From positions 10,995-25,323 of the forward strand of contig DEIP01000195.1 of NCBI GenBank assembly GCA_002352605.1: 14,329 nucleotides of DNA. Direction: 5' to 3'. This document shows positions 7,985 through 14,283 of this stretch, piece after piece; position 1 is the stretch's first letter; each line of letters starts with the position of its first letter. The stretch is from Desulfobacteraceae bacterium UBA2771 (GTDB lineage: Bacteria > Desulfobacterota > Desulfobacteria > Desulfobacterales > Desulfosarcinaceae). Below the pieces are notes generated by a model. It ran no database searches. It saw only the letters and a list, made by a program, of their open reading frames with translations, and was not told the DNA's origin. The translations under genes and the position numbers were made by a program.

Positions 7985-8026
7985 CCGGTGTCGAACGATG
8001 CAGACCGCATCGTCGCCAAACACCGG
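7985..8026 (+). promoter_or_regulatory. Strong two-part hairpin in the leader of the lipoprotein gene
   Basis: The outer arms CCGGTGT (7985-7991) and ACACCGG (8020-8026) pair perfectly. The inner arms ACGATGC (7995-8001) and GCATCGT (8007-8013) pair perfectly around the loop AGACC. The internal loop is CGA on one side and CGCCAA on the other. It ends 17 bases before the GGAGG ribosome binding site and has no U-run after it, so it is not an intrinsic terminator. It could be an RNA-stability or regulatory element, or a DNA operator. Confidence 0.55.
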
Positions 8027-8056
8027 CAGACACCCAAACGATCGGAGGTACCGGAA

Positions 8057-8623
8057 ATGAGTAAAGGATGGATCATCATTGCCATGACGACACTTGTGGT
8101 TATGGGATGCTCAGGCATCAAGGTCAGCCAGGACTACGACCCGACCACGGAATTCGGGTCGATGAAAACCTTCCGCTGGGAATCGGAAACCCAAGAGCGC
8201 ACCGGGGACCCACGCATCGACAACCCCTTGCAGAACACCCGCGTCCGGGCGGCGGCAAAGCGTCTGCTCTCACAAAAAGGCATTGGCCCATCAGCAGATG
8301 CGGCCCCGACATTTTTGATCCGGTATCAATACGTGCTGCGCCGGAAAATTGAATCCGGCGGCACCAGCAGCAGTATCGGGTTCGGCATGGGTAGTTACGG
8401 CCGTCGTGGCGGAATGGCCATCGGTACCGGCAACGACATTCGCGAATATGACGAGGGCACCCTGACCATCGATTTTTTAGACCCAACCTCGAAAAACCTG
8501 CTATGGCGGGGTTCCGGTATCCAGCGATTTACAGAATACGATGACCCGGAAAAAACCACCCGGGACATCAACATCCTGGTGGAGAAGATCCTGGAACAAT
8601 TTCCACCAATTCGCCCCAAATGA
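8057..8623 (+). CDS. DUF4136-type lipoprotein
   Basis: The 188-residue protein has a lipoprotein signal, with a hydrophobic stretch 5-17 and a VMGC lipobox at Cys18, so it is expected on the periplasmic side of a membrane. The mature part matches the pattern of DUF4136 proteins: VSQDYDPTTEFGSMKTFRW at about 23-41, NPLQNTRVRAAAKRLL with KGIG, a glycine-rich central loop (SIGFGMGSYGRRGG), GTLTIDFLD and LLWRGSG, and an FPP-type C-terminus. The family function is unknown. The ATG at 8057 is chosen over the upstream in-frame ATG at 7988 because it has GGAGG at 8044-8048 with eight-base spacing and starts the signal peptide directly. The longer start would also place the leader hairpin inside the coding region. 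The next gene begins 55 bases downstream in the same direction and may be co-transcribed. Confidence 0.85.
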   Translation: MSKGWIIIAMTTLVVMGCSGIKVSQDYDPTTEFGSMKTFRWESETQERTGDPRIDNPLQNTRVRAAAKRLLSQKGIGPSADAAPTFLIRYQYVLRRKIESGGTSSSIGFGMGSYGRRGGMAIGTGNDIREYDEGTLTIDFLDPTSKNLLWRGSGIQRFTEYDDPEKTTRDINILVEKILEQFPPIRPK

Positions 8624-8678
8624 CCACCGTTCCCGTGTGGAGAGAAGCCTGGAACAGATCCCTCCCCGGAGATAGGGG

Positions 8679-11600
8679 GTGTCGACTATCGCCGATGAAT
8701 TCGCTCCTTCCGTTCGGCCAACCCATGGAGGCCCCTTGAGTCTACTGTTCGACAAACGAGACCGCGATCTTCTGAATATCGTCAACGGTGTGCTGAACCG
8801 AGCCGCCCCCGGCACCGCCGGCAAGAAGGAACTGTTCCCCTGGTTTCACCCCCACGGGATCAAGGAACTGGCCGAGACCCGCGGCCTTCGCATCGCCTAC
8901 GCCGTCATCCACCTCCTCGAGTCTTTGGAGGCCGGAGACATAGAGGACCGTCTCGACGCGCTACGCTCCCTGCGTGACGAGGTGCTGCATGCCTCCGCCG
9001 GCCACATGCCCAAAAACGCCGCCCGGGTGTTCCTTTCCATCATGAAAGATCTGGTGCGAGCCCACGGCAACGAAATCGAACAGCTGAAGCTGGCCCATGA
9101 TTTCCGACGGATAGCCAGCGGGAAGCCCCGCATCGTCAGAAAAATGCTGCGGCGATACCACCTGCTGGAGATGCCTGAAGCCTGGAACCAGCTCGCCTTC
9201 GACGATCACGTGCATGATATCAACACCAAGGGCCGCAAATCTGCCTCCCACCTGATCATGGATGCCTGGATCAAGGGCATCCGGCGCCTGCGGGTGATCT
9301 ACTATAATTTCATCGATCCCCCATCCGCCGCCGAACTGATCGAGGCCGCCCGGATCATGGGGGTCGATATCCGCATCGGCATCGAGTTCTCGACCCGTTT
9401 CCGGGATCGATACATCCAGCTGATCTGGGTGCCCCGGGGATTTTCCGATGCTCAGTCGTTCCTCTGTTTCCTGGCCGAGGAACCGGTCATGCGACTCATG
9501 GACCAGGGTCGGGCGGTCACGCGCTACCGTCAACGATATGTGCTGAAAATTCTCGAGGTTTTCAATCGGGTACACCGGCCAACCATCAACGATAAGCTGG
9601 ATCTGGAAATGCCCTTGCTGGACGCCGGCGCGTTCCTGCGATTCGTTCGGCCCGGCCAGCCGTCCATGCTTCACCTGGCCATATACATCCATCACGAACT
9701 GCTCCCGCTGATGAAACGCAAGCTGGATGAGCTGCGGGCGGCCTGTGAAAGCGCCGATGAAGACCAACAGGCGGAGATGGCATCACTGGTGGAACGGATG
9801 AACGATCTCGATTCGGAAACCATCATGCGGCAGTTTCTGCGGCCGTCGGCAAACCCCGCCATCCCCGATCCCAACCGGGTTCAAGAGGACCCGGACACAC
9901 CGGACCTGCTTTACCTGGCGCCCCGCCAGTTGCTGGAGCGGATCACGGGGCTGCACACCGGCTATCGGATCACCTTGAACCTGACGGATCTGCTTTCCGA
10001 AGACGTGGTGGAGATTCTCTACGACTGCGAGGGCCTGATCAACCGGCTGGAAATCTTCAATCTCAAGGACTACACCACCGGTAAGACCGGCCACATCGAG
10101 GAGATCAGCGAACTTCAGCTGGCCATCAACGAGGGCAACACCATCAATCTGAAACGGGTTATCCGGCGGATCATCGGGCGGCTGGCCACCGCCGAACCCT
10201 TCCCCGGAAAATCGGAACGGATCGAGAAACTGGGCATCATCCTGCATGATATCTCAGCCTTTACGGCCATGTATACCGCCATGCATCTCGAGCCCAGAAT
10301 CGGAAGCGACTCCACCGGCCACTCCTCCCGTATGCACGGCATGGGGCTGGCCATCCTGGACACCCTGCCACCCACCGCCCGCCGGCTGTGCACCCACCGC
10401 CGGGATGTGGTGCCGGAAGAGATACCCGGTTCGGTCGGTGAACCGTCTCAACCGCCGAACCGCGCCATCCGCAGCGTGATTCCATTCAGGATTCCATTCA
10501 GGATTCCGGTCTACCGGCGGGTCACCCATATCCCCTACGAAAGCCCCAAGGGATCCCAGGGGCTGCACCAGCGCCTGCTCCAACATCTTCCCAGACTGAA
10601 GGCGCTGGGTGAAACCCGTCAGGTCGACTGGCTCGTCCAGACCCACCTCACCCGCATGGACCCGGAGGGAAACATCGTCACCCTGGGAGGCATTGCCGAC
10701 CGTTCGGATAATGGCCTGCGGCTGGATTGCCGACCGGCCATCGCGCCCCAGTCCCGGATTTCTCCCTTTTACCTGAACAGTAAGGTGAGAAACGGACTGA
10801 AAATCCTGATGGGATTCATACCGGCCTTTCTTTCTTTCTACCTGACCAACTCGTGGTGGGTGCTGGCCTACCTGGGGGCGTTCATCTGGTTCGGCATCAC
10901 AGGTGTGAGAAACATCGTCCAGTCGGTGCTGGGCGGCGGCGGCATCAGTCGTTCACCGCTGCTGCGCTGGAACGATTACGTGAGCTGGGTGAGGATATCC
11001 GATTCGCTTCTTTTTACCGGGTTTTCCGTTCCGCTGCTGGACTATCTGGTCAAGACCCTTTTGCTGGATCGGCTCATGGGCATTACGACGGCTACGAACC
11101 CGATCGCCCTTTTCACGGTCATGGCTGTGGCCAACGGCATTTATCTGTCCGGCCACAATTTATTCCGGGGGCTGCCCAAGGGCGCCGTGTATGGGAACTT
11201 TTTCCGCAGCATGCTCTCTATTCCCATCGCCGTCATCTTCAATATGCTCATCGGAAGCCTGCTGGGACTGTTCGGGGTGGCGGGCATTGACGGCCACATG
11301 CAGAAATGGGCCGCCATCATCTCAAAAGGGGCATCGGACACCGTGGCCGGGATCATCGAAGGAACGGCAGACCGGTTCAGCAATATTCAGACCCGCTTCC
11401 AGGACTATGCGGACACCCTGTCCCAACTTTTTGATACCTACGGCCGCCTGGAAGCCCTGCTGCCGGAGCTGAGCGTGTGGGAAACGCTTGAAGCCATTGG
11501 AAAAGATCGCATCGATGCCAATGCCGATGCCAAGGATCTGGAAAAACTCATCGTCATCGGGGCGCTGGATCTCCTATATTTCTGGATGTACCAGCCCCGG

Positions 11601-11840
11601 GCACGCACCGCCCTCAAGTACCTTTCCAAGACCCTTTCCGACGAGGAGAAGCGAATTCTGGCAGGAAGTCAGACTATCCTGAAGCGTCAACGCGAGATCA
11701 GCCAGATGTTCATCGATGGCGTGGTGGGGATAAACTTTTCGAAGGGACTTTCCTTTTACCTGCAGTGCGCTCCCGGCTACCTCAAGGCCATGAATCGTCT
11801 TTTTAAACCAGACACCGGGGCGTCTGCCCGGGGTTCCTGA
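8679..11840 (+). CDS. Large multi-domain membrane protein with degenerate PHP-like N-terminal region
   Basis: I do not recognise a named family for this 1053-residue protein. Residues 175-240 resemble the start of a PHP-type metal-dependent hydrolase: DDHVHD at 175-180, a DAWIKGIRRLRVIYYN strand at 195-210, EAARIMGVDIRIGIEF at 222-237. A GSDST...HGMGLAI segment at 542-559 could be a later motif. The usual second-motif TDH is absent, so catalytic activity is uncertain. Membrane segments are likely at about 707-723, 726-745, 775-795, 805-825, 845-868 and 955-971, with an amphipathic, probably helical stretch (880-930) between the last two. The start is GTG with GGAG seven bases upstream (8668-8671). 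A TTG at 8736 with GGAGG (8727-8731) is an alternative, 19 residues shorter. A short CCCC/GGGG hairpin (8664-8678) puts the ribosome binding site in its loop. It lies 55 bases after the DUF4136-type gene. Function is unknown. Confidence 0.85.
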   Translation: MSTIADEFAPSVRPTHGGPLSLLFDKRDRDLLNIVNGVLNRAAPGTAGKKELFPWFHPHGIKELAETRGLRIAYAVIHLLESLEAGDIEDRLDALRSLRDEVLHASAGHMPKNAARVFLSIMKDLVRAHGNEIEQLKLAHDFRRIASGKPRIVRKMLRRYHLLEMPEAWNQLAFDDHVHDINTKGRKSASHLIMDAWIKGIRRLRVIYYNFIDPPSAAELIEAARIMGVDIRIGIEFSTRFRDRYIQLIWVPRGFSDAQSFLCFLAEEPVMRLMDQGRAVTRYRQRYVLKILEVFNRVHRPTINDKLDLEMPLLDAGAFLRFVRPGQPSMLHLAIYIHHELLPLMKRKLDELRAACESADEDQQAEMASLVERMNDLDSETIMRQFLRPSANPAIPDPNRVQEDPDTPDLLYLAPRQLLERITGLHTGYRITLNLTDLLSEDVVEILYDCEGLINRLEIFNLKDYTTGKTGHIEEISELQLAINEGNTINLKRVIRRIIGRLATAEPFPGKSERIEKLGIILHDISAFTAMYTAMHLEPRIGSDSTGHSSRMHGMGLAILDTLPPTARRLCTHRRDVVPEEIPGSVGEPSQPPNRAIRSVIPFRIPFRIPVYRRVTHIPYESPKGSQGLHQRLLQHLPRLKALGETRQVDWLVQTHLTRMDPEGNIVTLGGIADRSDNGLRLDCRPAIAPQSRISPFYLNSKVRNGLKILMGFIPAFLSFYLTNSWWVLAYLGAFIWFGITGVRNIVQSVLGGGGISRSPLLRWNDYVSWVRISDSLLFTGFSVPLLDYLVKTLLLDRLMGITTATNPIALFTVMAVANGIYLSGHNLFRGLPKGAVYGNFFRSMLSIPIAVIFNMLIGSLLGLFGVAGIDGHMQKWAAIISKGASDTVAGIIEGTADRFSNIQTRFQDYADTLSQLFDTYGRLEALLPELSVWETLEAIGKDRIDANADAKDLEKLIVIGALDLLYFWMYQPRARTALKYLSKTLSDEEKRILAGSQTILKRQREISQMFIDGVVGINFSKGLSFYLQCAPGYLKAMNRLFKPDTGASARGS
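10479..10507 (+). repeat. 12-base in-frame tandem repeat in the large membrane protein gene
   Basis: ATTCCATTCAGG occurs twice back to back (10479-10490, 10491-10502), followed by a partial third copy ATTCC. It encodes IPFRIPFRIP at residues 601-610 without shifting the frame. The perfect identity suggests a recent slippage duplication or a variable site. Confidence 0.85.
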
Positions 11841-11938
11841 ATTGCCGGGCCACCACAGGAGTGACATAGAGAAGTGCCTCTTGATGAGAAGCAACCGGAA
11901 CGATACGGTCGGTGATGTTCCGATCTTTCGGCCGGTCC
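11841..11938. other. Convergent intergenic gap
   Basis: The large membrane protein gene and the small lipoprotein gene converge here. No gene was seen, and no clear intrinsic terminator for either strand; only a weak GGAAC/GTTCC pair at about 11897-11921. Confidence 0.6.
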
Positions 11939-12226
11939 TTATTCCGCCGTATTATTATTGAAATCGAACAGACCGGTCCGCTCCCACTGCCATCCTTTGT
12001 CCTTCATGCATTGGCGGATCAGCCGCATCTCATCGAAGGTGTCATAGGTATCAGGCTCGGAACGAATGCCCTCCCTGACCCACTTTTCGCAGGCTTCATG
12101 GTCGATTGTCCACTCCCGATCGCTTTTGGTCGGATGATACTGCCTGTGGGTGCACGAGATCGACAACGATGATATGACCAATACCAAAAATGATATCCAC
12201 ACGAATCGATTTCTCATTAGGATCAC
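11939..12226 (-). CDS. Small Cys-containing lipoprotein coupled to the selenoprotein gene
   Basis: The 95-residue protein has a hydrophobic signal (about 8-20) and an SISC lipobox with Cys25, so it should be a lipoprotein of about 70 mature residues. The mature part has a W-T-x-D-x-x-A-C-x-x-W-V pattern (Cys46) and an M-R-x-x-x-Q-C-M-K-x-K-G-W pattern (Cys73). The two cysteines could form a disulfide. I do not recognise the family, though small lipoproteins with this CEKW...CMxxKGW layout are common in Proteobacteria-like genomes. The GTG start at 12226 overlaps the stop of the upstream gene (GTGA) and has GGGAG eight bases before it. The ATG at 12217 would be too far from that site. The overlap suggests translational coupling with the DsbA-like protein. 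Whether it is a substrate or partner of that protein is inference. Confidence 0.72.
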   Translation of the reverse strand: MILMRNRFVWISFLVLVISSLSISCTHRQYHPTKSDREWTIDHEACEKWVREGIRSEPDTYDTFDEMRLIRQCMKDKGWQWERTGLFDFNNNTAE

Positions 12227-13047
12227 TTGGCCAGCTCCCGCTTTATCAACTCGGGTAGGGCGCTAATATTGTTAATTCGCTTGCCATTCATAAACACCGA
12301 CGGGGTGCCGCGGACGCCGATTTTTTTACCGTTATCCACATCCTCCCGGATCAATTGGCGGCCGGATGCAGACCGCCGGTCCTGGTTAAACTGGTCCATG
12401 TTCAACCCCAAATCGGCGGCAATTTCCGACAGCTTCTGATCGCTGACCTTCGTGTGATTGTCGAGCAACCGGCTGTGAAACTCCCAGAATCTGCCCTGCT
12501 TGCCCGCAGCTAGGGCCGCCATGGCACCTTGATGGGCAAACCGATGACTGGAGAGGGGAAAGTGTTTGATCACATAGTTGACATCATTGGGAAATTTTTC
12601 CAGCACCTGCTGGAGGAACCGCTCTAGGCGGGCACAATACGGTCACTGGTAGTCGTCAAAGACCACGAGGGTTACCTTGGCATCCGGGGATCCCTTGAGC
12701 GCCCTGCCGGACAGATCGATATCGTAAATGCGGCTGAAACCGATGACATTTATCCGGAATGATTTAGCGGCGCTTAAGACCAGTCTGTCTTCGTCCTGAT
12801 AGGCGATTCGGTCGAATGGTTTCTCAACCGGAATGCGACCCAAAACGGCTTGATCGTCAGTCGAATAGATCAGCACCGCCCCCGGTGTGAGGACAAAGAG
12901 CAAATCTCCGGACGGATTGGTGGTCAAATCAAGGATGGGCGCACCAATGTCCGCCTTGAGGATGCTCTCATACTCGAATGCGGCGTGTAACACGGCCGGG
13001 ATCAGGACGGCCATGACAATGACTGCCGGTTTAATGTTTCTGAGCAT
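12223..13047 (-). CDS. Exported DsbA-like thioredoxin-fold selenoprotein (UPYC active site)
   Basis: Read through an in-frame TGA at 12645-12643, this is a 274-residue protein. Residues 1-22 form a Sec signal peptide ending VLHA. Residues about 30-115 are a beta-rich domain resembling one or two propeller blades (PILDLTTNPSGDLLFVLTPG). The thioredoxin-fold domain follows from about 120: KGSPDAKVTLVVFDDYQ, then codon 135 (TGA), PYC (138), YVIKHFPLSSHRFA, and GVRGTPSVFMNG with the cis-Pro at 249. DsbA/DsbG-type proteins have FxDYxCPYC at this site, so TGA sits exactly on the first catalytic Cys and is best read as selenocysteine. The frame is intact on both sides, which argues against a pseudogene. 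Thiol-disulfide exchange in the periplasm is expected. The ATG at 13047 has AAGGA six bases upstream. The following lipoprotein gene overlaps it. Sec insertion requires selABC elsewhere in the genome, not seen here. Confidence 0.87.
12599..12614 (-). promoter_or_regulatory. SECIS-like hairpin downstream of the UGA codon
   Basis: On the minus strand TCCAGC and GCTGGA form a perfect six-base-pair stem around the loop AGGU. The stem can be extended by two U-A pairs past a CC bulge. The loop starts 34 bases after the UGA and has G as its second nucleotide. As I recall the bacterial SECIS model, it asks for a G in the first two loop positions and a UGA-to-loop distance of about 16-37 bases, which this meets near the upper limit. 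The structure was folded by eye. Confidence 0.55.
12643..12645 (-). other. In-frame UGA, probable selenocysteine codon (Sec135)
   Basis: The TGA falls within FDDYQ-[UGA]-PYC, the position of the first catalytic cysteine of the CxxC motif. Coding similarity to DsbA-like proteins continues without interruption on both sides. It is the only stop codon in this frame from 13047 to 12226. Confidence 0.85.
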
Positions 13048-13083
13048 GTGAATCCTTTTCCTGCGTGTGGAAGCGGGACTTCC

Positions 13084-13131
13084 AAAAAAGTGGGGCCGAT
13101 TTATCGGTTAACGATAAGCATCGATTGGCCC
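13084..13131 (-). terminator. Leader hairpin followed by U-run (possible attenuator) upstream of the selenoprotein gene
   Basis: On the minus strand GGGCC, GAT and TTATCG pair with CGATAA, ATC and GGCCC (13131-13093), about 14 pairs with two bulges on the 5' side. Three bases later comes a run of six U (13089-13084). This has the form of an intrinsic terminator, 37 bases before the selenoprotein start. It may be an attenuator in that gene's leader or a second back-up terminator for the hydrolase gene. The core TTATCG/CGATAA inverted repeat (13101-13117) could also be an operator. Confidence 0.5.
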
Positions 13132-13133
13132 GA

Positions 13134-13156
13134 ATGCGTTCTGAACACAATATAAC
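13134..13156 (-). promoter_or_regulatory. Possible -10 region for the selenoprotein operon
   Basis: TATATT (5 of 6 bases match the consensus -10) occurs on the minus strand at about 13154-13149, right after the terminator arm, with a weak TTGCAC-like -35 sixteen bases upstream. If used, the transcript would begin near 13143 and include the leader hairpin. This is a weak call by eye. Confidence 0.25.
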
Positions 13157-13200
13157 GAAAAAGCGGGCCGGTGCAAGATGCCCCTCCCGCTTTTTTCGTT
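13154..13200 (-). terminator. Strong intrinsic terminator after the MBL hydrolase gene
   Basis: AACGAAAAAGCGGG (13154-13167) and CCCGCTTTTTTCGTT (13186-13200) form a near-perfect inverted repeat with one extra T and an 18-base loop. A GC-rich stem core flanked by A- and T-runs can terminate transcription in both directions. It begins 31 bases after the hydrolase stop codon, so it most likely ends that transcript. Confidence 0.85.
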
Positions 13201-13231
13201 TTCCGGCTATTCAATCACCATGCAACAGCAA

Positions 13232-14191
13232 TCAGGCACTGAAGGTCAACCGGGTGCCGGACATGTTCAGAATGAAGCGGTCCGGCATCTCGTTTTCGAT
13301 CAGCTGAATGGCCTGCCTGCCGGTGCAGTGGGTGGGGATGATGTGGGTCGGGTTGAATGCCTTTAAGGCATCGATGGTCGGTTTAATCACCGTGTCCACG
13401 TCCAGGCCGCCCAGGTGAAATCCGCCCATGATGGCCATCACCTTTTCGATGCCGGTAGTTTTACGGGCATAGGCGACCGTATTGACGATACCCGAATGGG
13501 CACAGCCGGACAGCACCACCAGCCCCTTGCCCCGGACGTTGAAAACCATGGCCGAATCATCATCAAAGGGATCTTGTTTTTCTTCCCCGTCGATCTCACA
13601 AAACAGATTCGGAGCGCCTCGCTCAAATGCGGTCGTCCGGGGAATCTGCCCCAGAAAGATCGCCGCATAATCCAGCATGGAATAGGGTTCGTCGGCATCG
13701 ATCACAGCCGTTCCGGCGGCCGCGGCCTTCTCCCGGGTAAAGGCGGGAAAATAAACGTTGGCACCATCGGTATTTTTCATAAAGCGCGGGTTTCTGAACG
13801 CCGCTGGGTGCAACACCAGCGGGATATCCCGCTTCCCGGTTTGTTCAACCAGTCTTTGTATTCCGCCGACGTGATCCTGGTGACCGTGGGACAGGGCCAT
13901 CTGCTCGACGCGGGTCAGATCCGCACCCAAGGCGTCGGCATTCACCGCCGCCCCATACTCCGAAAAACCGAAATCGAAAATCATACTCCGGGAGGTGTCA
14001 CCGTCGCTCAGGGTAATCAGAGAGGAAAAGCCATGCTCGGCCAGAATGCTGTTTTTCATTTCCATCCCCACCATCGGCATCGCCCGCCGGATTACCGAGT
14101 TGTTATCCCGGACCGTTAAATCGATGGTGTTGTCCTGCAGGGTTAAAATCTCAACCCGTTCAACGGCCTTTATGGGCAGTGTTGCGCTCAT
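13232..14191 (-). CDS. Metallo-beta-lactamase-fold hydrolase, COG1237 type
   Basis: The 319-residue protein has the MBL signature SHGHQDHVGG at 101-110 (His102, His104, Asp106, His107). Further metal-site candidates are His232 in the GCAHSG motif, His259 in GGFHLGG and His288 in IPTHCTG. The order and the SGCAHSGIVN / MGGFHLGG / HIIPTHCTG set are typical of COG1237, whose members include the archaeal dihydropterin ribofuranosylaminobenzene 5'-phosphate synthase. Bacterial members mostly have no proven substrate. There is no signal peptide, so a cytoplasmic location is expected. The ATG at 14191 is chosen because AAAGGGGG lies about five bases upstream; a GTG two codons earlier would overlap that site. 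The gene stands alone between its own candidate promoter and a strong terminator. The name is safe at fold and family level, but the substrate is unknown. Confidence 0.88.
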   Translation of the reverse strand: MSATLPIKAVERVEILTLQDNTIDLTVRDNNSVIRRAMPMVGMEMKNSILAEHGFSSLITLSDGDTSRSMIFDFGFSEYGAAVNADALGADLTRVEQMALSHGHQDHVGGIQRLVEQTGKRDIPLVLHPAAFRNPRFMKNTDGANVYFPAFTREKAAAAGTAVIDADEPYSMLDYAAIFLGQIPRTTAFERGAPNLFCEIDGEEKQDPFDDDSAMVFNVRGKGLVVLSGCAHSGIVNTVAYARKTTGIEKVMAIMGGFHLGGLDVDTVIKPTIDALKAFNPTHIIPTHCTGRQAIQLIENEMPDRFILNMSGTRLTFSA

Positions 14192-14223
14192 GGTCACCCC
14201 CTTTGTTTTAGTTCAATGATTAG

Positions 14224-14239
14224 CCAAAAGATATTTTGG
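14224..14239. repeat. Perfect 6-4-6 inverted repeat upstream of the hydrolase gene
   Basis: CCAAAA and TTTTGG are separated by GATA, between the candidate promoter and the start codon of the hydrolase gene. The position suits an operator or small leader hairpin, but the AT-rich makeup makes chance possible. Confidence 0.35.
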
Positions 14240-14254
14240 GTATATGCGCACAAA

Positions 14255-14283
14255 GAACTATCGCGAATAATTCCTGCTGTCAA
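14255..14283 (-). promoter_or_regulatory. Candidate sigma-70 promoter for the MBL hydrolase gene
   Basis: A consensus TTGACA (-35) lies at 14283-14278 on the minus strand. Seventeen bases on is TAGTTC (14260-14255), a weak -10. The transcript would start near 14248, giving a leader of about 57 bases. The -10 is poor, so the call is tentative. Confidence 0.35.

Larger units (their letters stand above)
7825..8056. other. Divergent intergenic region between pilus operon and lipoprotein gene
   Basis: These 232 bases carry no gene. They hold the start region of the minus-strand pilus operon, AT-rich tracts (runs of T at 7873-7879 and 7911-7916), a candidate plus-strand promoter and a strong leader hairpin (listed separately). 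No convincing sigma-70 or sigma-54 promoter for the pilus operon could be picked by eye, although the minus strand has a TTGATA-like hexamer near 7890. Confidence 0.7.

Noticed and set aside
8961..9767. Minus-strand open frame of 268 codons
   Set aside because: It is antisense to the large membrane protein gene. Its composition is biased and no motif or ribosome binding site was seen.
11897..11921. GGAAC/GTTCC as terminator in the convergent gap
   Set aside because: The stem is only five pairs with a 15-base loop and no T-run on either strand.
12619..12631. CCGC/GCGG hairpin as the SECIS element
   Set aside because: It is only four pairs, and its CUAGA loop lacks a G in the first two positions. 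The AGGU hairpin further down fits better.
12223..13047. Pseudogene with nonsense mutation, or two separate small genes
   Set aside because: The single stop is UGA, lies exactly at the catalytic Cys site, and the reading frame is preserved on both sides with a SECIS-like hairpin. The downstream frame alone would lack half of the active site.
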